Assembly (NCBI GenBank): GCA_937928455.1
Contig: CALFUG010000376.1
Location: forward strand, 1 to 5,243
Direction: 5' to 3'
DNA length: 5,243 nucleotides
Origin: an uncultured Clostridia bacterium
Lineage (GTDB): Bacteria; Bacillota; Clostridia; Peptostreptococcales; Anaerovoracaceae
Shown: piece by piece, positions 1-5,243 of the stretch
Layout: every line of letters starts with the position of its first letter
How positions within the stretch are numbered: the first letter of the stretch is position 1
Notes under the pieces: model-generated
Databases searched by the model: none
Seen by the model: only the letters and a program-made list of their open reading frames with translations
Told to the model about the DNA's origin: nothing
Program-made: the position numbers and the translations under genes

Positions 1-2077
1 TTCGTTTTTCTTGTTCTTTACGATCCAACTGCTGATCTAATTTTCCGATTTCCGCTTTCCTCTCCAAAAGATTTGCGGTGTTGTTGCGATGCCTGCCGCC
101 GGTAATCGCTCCATTGGTGTTGATAAACTCTCCTTCCAATGTGACGTATCGAAATCCTTTTACCGTCTTGGAAAGAGCAATGGCATTTTCCATGGTATCG
201 AAAATGGCGACTTTCCCCAACAAATAATCCTTAATGCGTTGATAGGGAGTCTGGCAAGTTACCACATCTGAGGCAAACCCTTGGAATCCCTTTGCTTTCT
301 CTACCTGTTCTTCTCTTTGTACTGGGTCACTTCGCAAGGAAGTCACCGGTAGAAAGGTCAGCCGCCCACTACGGCTTTCTTTTAAAAGAGCAATGGCTTT
401 CTCCGCATCCTTATCCCCCTGGCAGATGATATTCTGAATATTACCTCCCAGAGCGGTCTCAATGGCCACTTCAAACCCCGGTGGCACCTGCATCAGCTCC
501 GCTACGGTTCCATGAAGCCCAGGGATGCCGGACTTCATAATGTATTTTACCGCATGGTTATACCCCTCATAGTTGGCTTCCATCTCTTCGATGGTTCGCT
601 TTCGGGAAAGCATCTGCCCCATTTCAATTTTCAGTTGTTCCAGGTCTCGCGTCCTCTGCTGCTCTGTTTTTTCCAGTTGAATACGGGAGTCCTTCTCGGA
701 TTCCCATTGGGTTTTCAAGGCAGTAATTTCTTCCTCCAGCTTTTGGACTTGGCTTAATATGGTTTCCCTTGAAATGAGAATTTCTTCATTTTGTTCCGCT
801 TCCTGGTTGCTTTCTGCCACCATCTTCTCTTTGCGATGCAGAAGATTGTCTCGCAAGCTTTCCACACTTTGGGCCTCTGCCCGTTTGTTGGCCTCTTTCG
901 TCAACAGAGTAAAAATCTCGCTCTTTTTTTCTTCCGCCGTAGAGACTAGAATCTGATATGCTTTGGAACGCTCATCTTGGGCCACTAACTTTTGTTGAAG
1001 TTGTTCTCTCAAAACCCTCAGCTTATCATCGGTTTCTTCCTTGATGCGATACTGTCCTTTGGCATTTTCTTCCTCCCTTTGGATCCGTTCTTCTAAATCT
1101 AAAAGTTCTTGTTCCAGGCGATGAATGTTGCTTTCCAGATTGGTGCGTCTTTCTCCATATAATTTTTCCGCATTTAACAGCTGATTTAACTGGTCAATGA
1201 GTTGCAATTGTCTCTCGGAAGCTTCTTGTGTTTTTTCTTCCAGTTCTTCATTCTTAAGACGAGTTTCCTCCACCTGTCGGTCCAGGACTTCCTTTTCCTT
1301 CTTAATAGCTTCTACTTCCTCCTTGGAATGAGACAACTCCGTTTCCAAAGCCTGACTATTCCCCTGTATCTTTTCCAGATTCTTAAGTGTAATATTTATT
1401 TCCAGCTCACGGAATCGCTCCCGCAAATCCAAGTATTCTACCGCTTTTTCACTTTCTTCCTTCAAGGAGCCAATGCGTCGCTCGATTTCCGTTACAATAT
1501 CGTTGACTCTTTCCAACTGCTGGTTGGCAGAAGCCAGTTTTCTTTCCGCCTCCGCCTTCTTATTTCGGTAAGTAACAATTCCTGCCGCCGATTCAAAAAT
1601 CTCTCTTCGGGATTCGGTTTTATTACTAATAATGTCAGAGATCTTTCCTTGTCGAATAATACTATATCCATCCACTCCGATTCCCGTATCCATAATGAGT
1701 TCCCGAATATCCCGAAGACGGCAAGGATTGTTATTAATAGCATACTCGCTTTCCCCGGATCGATACATTCTTCGTGTAATGGCCACTTCGTTATAGTCGA
1801 TGGGGAGAATTTCTTGAGAATTGTCGATAACCAAAGTCACTTCCGCCATGCCCCGGGATTTTCGCGAAGCCGTCCCGGCAAAAATAACTTCATCCATCTT
1901 CCCGCCGCGAAGCATTTTTGGACTCTGCTCTCCCAAAACCCAACTTATGGCATCGCTGATGTTACTTTTCCCGGAACCATTGGGCCCAACGATGCATGTG
2001 ATTCCATCATTCAATTCCAAGGTGACAGGCTCCGCAAATGATTTGAATCCCTGCATCTCTATTCGTTTAAAATACAA
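1..2077 (-). CDS. smc: Chromosome segregation protein SMC, N-terminal part (cut by window edge)
   Basis: This is the ATPase of the SMC-ScpA-ScpB complex, which loads on DNA and compacts and separates chromosomes. An open frame of 692 codons runs off the left edge; the family is usually about 1,190 residues, so the second coiled-coil arm and the C-terminal head (signature motif, Walker B) lie outside. Residues 1-165 form the N-terminal head: MYFKRIEMQGFKSF start, Walker A GPNGSGKS at 31-38 (Lys37), LRGGKM with the arginine finger Arg57, and Q-loop QGK at Gln143. A Glu/Lys/Gln-rich coiled coil follows to about 500. The hinge spans about 505-661, ending in the conserved TGG (659-661), after which coil resumes. 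The TTG start gives the standard family N-terminus and has AGGAG 8 bases upstream. It overlaps the end of rnc by 11 bases, suggesting coupled translation. No frameshift is seen. Confidence 0.97.
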   Translation of the reverse strand, partial: MYFKRIEMQGFKSFAEPVTLELNDGITCIVGPNGSGKSNISDAISWVLGEQSPKMLRGGKMDEVIFAGTASRKSRGMAEVTLVIDNSQEILPIDYNEVAITRRMYRSGESEYAINNNPCRLRDIRELIMDTGIGVDGYSIIRQGKISDIISNKTESRREIFESAAGIVTYRNKKAEAERKLASANQQLERVNDIVTEIERRIGSLKEESEKAVEYLDLRERFRELEINITLKNLEKIQGNSQALETELSHSKEEVEAIKKEKEVLDRQVEETRLKNEELEEKTQEASERQLQLIDQLNQLLNAEKLYGERRTNLESNIHRLEQELLDLEERIQREEENAKGQYRIKEETDDKLRVLREQLQQKLVAQDERSKAYQILVSTAEEKKSEIFTLLTKEANKRAEAQSVESLRDNLLHRKEKMVAESNQEAEQNEEILISRETILSQVQKLEEEITALKTQWESEKDSRIQLEKTEQQRTRDLEQLKIEMGQMLSRKRTIEEMEANYEGYNHAVKYIMKSGIPGLHGTVAELMQVPPGFEVAIETALGGNIQNIICQGDKDAEKAIALLKESRSGRLTFLPVTSLRSDPVQREEQVEKAKGFQGFASDVVTCQTPYQRIKDYLLGKVAIFDTMENAIALSKTVKGFRYVTLEGEFINTNGAITGGRHRNNTANLLERKAEIGKLDQQLDRKEQEKR

Positions 2078-2759
2078 TGTTGCCTCTCCTTTCAAGCGCC
2101 TCTTTGGCGGCATTCTGCTCCGCCTCTTTCTTACTGGTTCCTTTCCCGCTACCAATCACCATATCCTTTAAAAGTAGCTCCACATAAAAGGTCTTCGCAT
2201 GGTCCGGGCCTTCTTCCTTCACCACCTGATATTGGAAGTCTCTTTCTCCTTCGGACTGGAGGGTTTCCTGTATCAATGTCTTATAATCACTAATGAAGCT
2301 TTGGTTCATGGTATCTTCTAAAACCTCCCCAAAATGGGTCAGTATAAACTTTTCCGCCGCAAAGTATCCCCCATCCAAAACTACCGCACCAATCACTGCT
2401 TCCATGGTATCTGCCAGAATAGAATCCTTGTCCCTTCCCCCGGTTCGATTTTCTCCCGGGCCTAATAAAAGATACTGGCCCAGACCCAAGGTTCTGGCTA
2501 ATTTCGCCAGGGAGTTTTCACACACCACCCGCGCTCTGATTTTCGTTAGCTTCCCTTCTTCCACGTTGGGCAAACGGAGATACAATTCCTGGCTAACCAC
2601 TGCATCTAAAATAGCATCCCCCAAAAACTCTAACCGCTCATTGTTTCTTAGCACACGCTCCTCCGGATTCTTGATGTATGAGCTGTGTGTCAGGGCTTGA
2701 ATTAATAGATTACGTTCTTCAAAATGATACCCTATCGTATTCTCTATGTTAGTCAGCAA
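2067..2759 (-). CDS. rnc: Ribonuclease III
   Basis: This cytoplasmic, Mg-dependent endonuclease cuts double-stranded RNA, including the rRNA precursor and structured mRNAs. The 230 residues are typical for the bacterial enzyme. The N-terminal catalytic domain (about 1-150) carries the signature NERLEFLGDAILD at 40-52, with Glu41, Glu44 and Asp48 in the positions of the known active-site residues. The second acidic pair is in DTMEA (Asp117, Glu120). A double-stranded RNA-binding domain fills about 158-226, with the KKEAEQNAA helix at 210-218. All catalytic acids are present, so it should be active. The start is a TTG overlapping the last 11 bases of plsX, with AAGGAG 7 bases upstream; no in-frame ATG occurs before residue 119, so TTG is needed to keep the domain whole. 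The stop overlaps the smc start. Cotranscription with plsX and smc is inferred. Confidence 0.98.
   Translation of the reverse strand: MLTNIENTIGYHFEERNLLIQALTHSSYIKNPEERVLRNNERLEFLGDAILDAVVSQELYLRLPNVEEGKLTKIRARVVCENSLAKLARTLGLGQYLLLGPGENRTGGRDKDSILADTMEAVIGAVVLDGGYFAAEKFILTHFGEVLEDTMNQSFISDYKTLIQETLQSEGERDFQYQVVKEEGPDHAKTFYVELLLKDMVIGSGKGTSKKEAEQNAAKEALERRGNIVF
2083..2092 (-). promoter_or_regulatory. Ribosome binding site of smc
   Basis: AAAGGAGAGG lies inside the last codons of rnc, with the AGGAG core ending 8 bases before the TTG at 2077. Another in-frame TTG at 2095 has no such site before it, so this site fixes the smc start. Confidence 0.85.
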
Positions 2760-3762
2760 TGTTGATCTCCTTCAGATTTTCGATGGCGGATTCAATACGG
2801 CCCACCACATTTTCTTCCATGAAGGGAACCGCTTTGATTAGAGAGTTTTTCACTGCCTTGGCATTGGATGAACCGTGCATTTTTATCACCGGGCCACGAA
2901 TCCCCAATAAAGGGGCCCCTCCATACTCGGAATAATCGAATTCTTCCTTCAACTCCATAAATTTTCTTTTTAAAATAAGGGCTCCCATCTTGGCCACCAT
3001 ACCCGAAGTTATTTTTTTCTTTACAGTGGAGAGAATATTCAATGCCAATCCCTCTGTCAATTTTAGAATGACATTTCCCACAAATCCATCGGCCACAATC
3101 ACATCGCAAACACCAACCGGAATCTCTCGCGCTTCCACATTACCTATAAAGTGTAACTTGCTAGCCTCTAGCAACCCATAGGCCTCTTTAATGGTGGCGG
3201 TTCCCTTTTGTGCTTCGGTTCCAATATTCACAAGTCCGATGGAAGGGTTCGGTACATCCATCACACTCTCCATATATATGCTACCCATGCATGCAAACTC
3301 CAGAAGATTGGATGCACGGCACTCTGCATTGGCCCCCGCATCTACAAGAAGTGAGAATCCACCACTCAATATAGGATAGATGGTGGCAATGGCCGGCCGA
3401 TCTATACCGGTAATTCGATGAAGGATGAATAGGCCCGCCGCCATGAGGGCCCCTGTGGAACCTGCGGAGATGAACAAGTCTCCTTCCCCATTCTTCAACA
3501 TATTCATACCTTTGACAATGGAAGAATCTGTTTTCGTGCGCACCGCTTTTACCGGTGCATCCTCGTTGGTAATGATTTCTGTGGTATGCACAACGGAAAT
3601 CCGCCCAAGGTTCCCCTTATATTTGTCCAGCTCTTTACCAATCTGATCTTCATCTCCTAGAATCACAATCTCATGGTTTATAAAAGGAAGGGCTTCCACC
3701 GCGCCTTCCACCACCGATGCCGGGGCATAATCTCCCCCCATACCATCCAGTAAAATTTTCAA
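2749..3762 (-). CDS. plsX: Phosphate acyltransferase PlsX
   Basis: PlsX converts acyl-ACP and inorganic phosphate to acyl-phosphate, the donor that membrane-bound PlsY uses to acylate glycerol-3-phosphate at the start of phospholipid synthesis. It is a soluble or peripheral membrane enzyme. The 337 residues match the usual length of about 330-340. Visible family motifs in order are DGMGGDYAP (6-14), EDAPVKAVRTK (67-77), SAGSTGA (99-105), DAGAN (141-145), GLVNIGTEAQKG (176-187), VADGFVGN (223-230) followed by LKLTEG, and EYGGAPLLGI near 280. The start is a TTG three bases after the GNAT stop, preceded by GGGAGGTG; the next Met (residue 8) would cut into the conserved N-terminal strand. The 3' end overlaps rnc by 11 bases. 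In many Firmicutes acpP, often with fab genes, separates plsX from rnc; here neither is present. No FapR-type operator is recognised upstream. Confidence 0.98.
   Translation of the reverse strand: MKILLDGMGGDYAPASVVEGAVEALPFINHEIVILGDEDQIGKELDKYKGNLGRISVVHTTEIITNEDAPVKAVRTKTDSSIVKGMNMLKNGEGDLFISAGSTGALMAAGLFILHRITGIDRPAIATIYPILSGGFSLLVDAGANAECRASNLLEFACMGSIYMESVMDVPNPSIGLVNIGTEAQKGTATIKEAYGLLEASKLHFIGNVEAREIPVGVCDVIVADGFVGNVILKLTEGLALNILSTVKKKITSGMVAKMGALILKRKFMELKEEFDYSEYGGAPLLGIRGPVIKMHGSSNAKAVKNSLIKAVPFMEENVVGRIESAIENLKEINIAD
2767..2772 (-). promoter_or_regulatory. Ribosome binding site of rnc
   Basis: AAGGAG lies inside the 3' end of plsX, 7 bases before the TTG at 2759. It supports TTG initiation of rnc, for which no suitable ATG exists, and implies that ribosomes finishing plsX pass over it. 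Confidence 0.85.
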
Positions 3763-3765
3763 GGC

Positions 3766-4245
3766 TTACACCTCCCATTTCATGATTTCAGGGAAACAGC
3801 TGACCTGATACTGGGGACAAGTAAGGCATTCGAAAAAATGAGGCGCTTCCTCCTTGGGAGCCGTAACAAATCCGGCTTTTCGGAAGAATTCGGGAGCTCG
3901 GGCCACTAGATAAATTCGATTCCCCCCACGGGCCTTCACTTCCGCCAACACTTGGTCCAATAGCAGTTTCCCGGCTTTTACGTGTCGAAATTCAGGATCC
4001 ACTGCAATACCATCGATGATGTACTCCCCCTGGCGTTTCGCCAAAACCGTAGCGCCGATCAGAAAGCCATCTGCACGTCGAACCAACTCCCACCCTTTTA
4101 TGATATCCGTACTCACCGGTTCCTCTTCACTGAATTCCAGTTCATTTTCGATAAAAAAAGGTACTAATTTTTCATAATCCTCTGTAACCCTTAGTTGGTA
4201 TTCCGCAGGAAGCTGATTGTTGTCAAATATATTGTCTTGTTTCAT
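3766..4245 (-). CDS. GNAT family N-acetyltransferase with C-terminal Cys motif
   Basis: This 159-residue protein has a GNAT-like fold in sequence: a strand with GFLIGATVLAK (60-70), the acetyl-CoA-binding motif A region IDGIAVDPEFRHVKAGKLLL (77-96), then helix and strand RIYLVARAPEFFRKAGF (110-126), the usual C-terminal 'FYxKxGF' element. The pyrophosphate loop is unusual: where Gly is typical (R-x-x-G-x-G) it reads R87-H-V-K-A-G-K93. The last 20 residues hold Cys140, Cys143 and Cys150 (C-x2-C-x6-C) followed by FPEIM. The N-terminal 40 residues are acidic, with no signal peptide or membrane segment, so it should be cytoplasmic. The ATG is well supported by AAAGGAG 5 bases upstream. It lies 22 bases after the lipid kinase and 3 before plsX, so it is probably cotranscribed. 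The substrate is not evident; some resemblance to ArgA-like single-domain acetyltransferases is possible but I cannot confirm it. Confidence 0.9.
   Translation of the reverse strand: MKQDNIFDNNQLPAEYQLRVTEDYEKLVPFFIENELEFSEEEPVSTDIIKGWELVRRADGFLIGATVLAKRQGEYIIDGIAVDPEFRHVKAGKLLLDQVLAEVKARGGNRIYLVARAPEFFRKAGFVTAPKEEAPHFFECLTCPQYQVSCFPEIMKWEV
3769..3776 (-). promoter_or_regulatory. Ribosome binding site of plsX
   Basis: GGGAGGTG overlaps the final codons of the acetyltransferase gene, with its GGAGG core 8 bases before the plsX TTG at 3762. It decides in favour of the TTG over the internal ATG at residue 8. Confidence 0.82.
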
Positions 4246-4250
4246 CCTAT

Positions 4251-4257
4251 CTCCTTT
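4251..4257 (-). promoter_or_regulatory. Ribosome binding site of the GNAT gene
   Basis: AAAGGAG sits 5 bases before the ATG at 4245, in the 22-base gap after the lipid kinase stop (TAG at 4270-4268). This gap is the longest non-coding interval in the window and holds nothing else recognisable. Confidence 0.8.
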
Positions 4258-4267
4258 GTTGGCTTCT

Positions 4268-5182
4268 CTACCAAATGGGACCTCTCATATTATCCATATA
4301 GGTATAAATTTGCAGCCTTCTCTTCAATATCGTAAAATGCAGAGGAAGCTTTTCACCGGGTTCTCCATCCACATCGGTTCCAAAGTCTGTGGGAGAATCC
4401 ACCCAAACCTCTTCCGTTTTAAAATGAAGAACATTTCGATTGCTCTGATGATTTCCCTGAAGGTAACTGATTAACAAGGGTCCAAAATCTTTCACCGGCA
4501 TCTTTTTAAATATGGTCACCGCCAGTTTGCCATCGTTGATGGCAGAATCCGGAGACAGCTTTCGGAACCCGCCTGCTGAGGTACCGTTCATGACCAACAT
4601 AAAATACATGTCCCCTTCGTAATTGGTTTCTGCACTTTCCACCTGAACCGGTAAGGGCCTGAGATTGGGAAACTCCGAAAGTCCTTTCAAATAATAGGCC
4701 AGGGCTCCCAGCGTATTTTTTAACACAGGGTCGGTACGTTGACTTACATCCACCATCATACCCATGGCAGATACATTAATAAATGCTCTTCCATTCACCA
4801 TGCCCACATCCGATTCTGTGATTCGATGTCCCAGGGCAATGTCGGTCATTTCCTTTATTTCCAATGGAAGCTCCAGGTAATGGGCAAAATCATTGGCAGT
4901 GCCGGAAGGAAAAATGGCCAAGGGGAGGTGAATATCATTCTTAATCATGGCATTCACACATATGTTCAATGTACCATCCCCACCTGCTGCCACAATCTGG
5001 CGATATTCATCCGGGTTAATCCGTGACATCACCTTATAGAGCTGCGCATTTTGTCCGGCTCTCACCGGTACCAGATGAAGCCCCTTCAATTGAAAGCGTT
5101 CGATAATATAGTCCAGGTTGTTCTTGAACAATCCATTTCCTGCATGGGGGTTGTAATAAAAAAGAACTTTCTCTTTTACCAT
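4268..5182 (-). CDS. Diacylglycerol/lipid kinase, YegS/DagK (LCB5) family
   Basis: The protein belongs to the soluble lipid kinase family that includes YegS, BmrU and DgkB/DagK, which phosphorylate diacylglycerol or related lipids with ATP at the membrane face. Numbered from the start chosen here (304 residues, normal for the family): the N-terminal strand leads to YNPHAGNG (10-17), the nucleotide-binding GGDGT is at 67-71 within AAGGDGTLN, and PSGTANDFA at 92-100 is the second hallmark. In the C-terminal beta domain NDG (216-218) and DGEPG (272-276) supply the acidic residues conserved around the active site. A longer ATG start at 5194 is possible and would overlap folC by 11 bases. I prefer 5182: GGGAG lies 5 bases upstream, it follows the folC stop by one base, and MVKEKVLFYYNP fits the usual family N-terminus. 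True substrate (diacylglycerol or another lipid) cannot be told from motifs, so no symbol is given. Confidence 0.93.
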   Translation of the reverse strand: MVKEKVLFYYNPHAGNGLFKNNLDYIIERFQLKGLHLVPVRAGQNAQLYKVMSRINPDEYRQIVAAGGDGTLNICVNAMIKNDIHLPLAIFPSGTANDFAHYLELPLEIKEMTDIALGHRITESDVGMVNGRAFINVSAMGMMVDVSQRTDPVLKNTLGALAYYLKGLSEFPNLRPLPVQVESAETNYEGDMYFMLVMNGTSAGGFRKLSPDSAINDGKLAVTIFKKMPVKDFGPLLISYLQGNHQSNRNVLHFKTEEVWVDSPTDFGTDVDGEPGEKLPLHFTILKRRLQIYTYMDNMRGPIW

Positions 5183-5183
5183 T

Positions 5184-5243
5184 TTATCTCCCATTTCCCA
5201 TCATCTCCCTTACCTTCCCCACAAGATATAATGAACCACCAAA
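5184..5243 (-). CDS. folC: C-terminal tail of probable FolC (folylpolyglutamate/dihydrofolate synthase), partial
   Basis: An open frame enters from the right edge and gives 19 residues before TAA at 5186-5184. The peptide GGSLYLVGKVREMM resembles the extreme C-terminus of FolC proteins, which commonly end in a 'GSLY-hydrophobic-G-x-VR' strand and helix. FolC adds glutamates to folates in the cytoplasm. The call rests on this short tail alone; the rest of the gene is outside the window. Its stop codon is one base from the preferred start of the lipid kinase, so the frame is at least positioned as an upstream operon member. The alternative is an unrelated open frame. Confidence 0.62.
   Translation of the reverse strand, partial: FGGSLYLVGKVREMMGNGR
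5188..5192 (-). promoter_or_regulatory. Ribosome binding site of the lipid kinase gene (preferred start)
   Basis: GGGAG overlaps the last codons of the folC frame and lies 5 bases before the ATG at 5182. A second site, AGGGAG at 5205-5210, lies 10 bases before the alternative ATG at 5194, so the start remains open between the two. Confidence 0.6.

Noticed and set aside
1492..1743. Minus-strand 83-codon frame inside smc
   Set aside because: It is a different frame of the SMC head coding sequence, with no domain and no independent initiation signal.
1202..2041. Long plus-strand open frame of 279 codons opposite smc
   Set aside because: It is antisense to the highly conserved SMC head and first coil. 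Its Phe/Leu/Ser-rich composition is what the complement of Glu/Lys codons gives, and no ribosome binding site or family motif is seen.
2293..2700. Plus-strand 135-codon frame opposite rnc
   Set aside because: It is antisense to the RNase III catalytic domain, whose motifs are all intact on the minus strand.
2901..2920. CCCC-AATAAA-GGGG inverted repeat overlapping the AGGGGCCCCT palindrome
   Set aside because: It lies in the conserved GGAPLLGI codons of plsX, has no T-run, and is best explained by Gly/Pro codon use instead of a terminator or operator.
2792..3109. Minus-strand 105-codon Cys/Gly-rich frame within plsX
   Set aside because: The apparent Cys-rich start (CDCGRWICGKC) is the shifted reading of the PlsX segment containing VCDVIVADGFVGN; it is not a zinc protein.
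4739..5026. Plus-strand 95-codon His-rich frame
   Set aside because: It is antisense to the lipid kinase across the GGDGT and PSGTANDFA region; the His codons are complements of ATG/GTG-containing codons.
1..5243. Search for a new defence, mobile or RNA-based system
   Set aside because: Every part of the window is occupied by recognisable minus-strand genes, with gaps of at most 22 bases; I saw no direct repeats, integrase, toxin-antitoxin pair or structured RNA.

Overview
The window is an uninterrupted run of bacterial genes, all on the minus strand, so transcription goes from high to low coordinates. In that order they are: the tail of a probable folC (5184-5243), a YegS/DagK-type lipid kinase (4268-5182, or to 5194), a small GNAT acetyltransferase with a cysteine-rich C-terminus (3766-4245), plsX (2749-3762), rnc for RNase III (2067-2759), and the N-terminal 692 codons of smc (2077 to the left edge). 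Genes overlap or lie within about 25 bases of each other. No stretch over 300 bases lacks a gene, and I see no RNA gene, mobile element, CRISPR array or terminator.

The source looks like a low-to-moderate-GC Gram-positive, most likely in the Clostridia. The reasons are the plsX...rnc-smc order, strong AGGAG-type ribosome binding sites at every junction, frequent TTG starts, and an SMC (not MukB) whose N-terminal residue numbering matches Bacillus subtilis SMC. The species cannot be named from the sequence.

Functionally the block joins phosphatidic-acid supply to core housekeeping. PlsX makes acyl-phosphate for PlsY-dependent glycerol-3-phosphate acylation, and the lipid kinase probably phosphorylates diacylglycerol to phosphatidic acid. 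RNase III processes double-stranded RNA. SMC is the ATPase of the chromosome condensation complex. The role of the acetyltransferase is unknown.

I found no undescribed system. The points worth a second look are modest: three consecutive TTG-initiated genes (plsX, rnc, smc); two successive junctions with the same geometry (11-base overlaps, AGGAG plus CAACATTG); the absence of acpP between plsX and rnc; the Cys-x2-Cys-x6-Cys tail and altered acetyl-CoA loop of the GNAT protein; and an unusual folC/lipid kinase/GNAT neighbourhood upstream of plsX.
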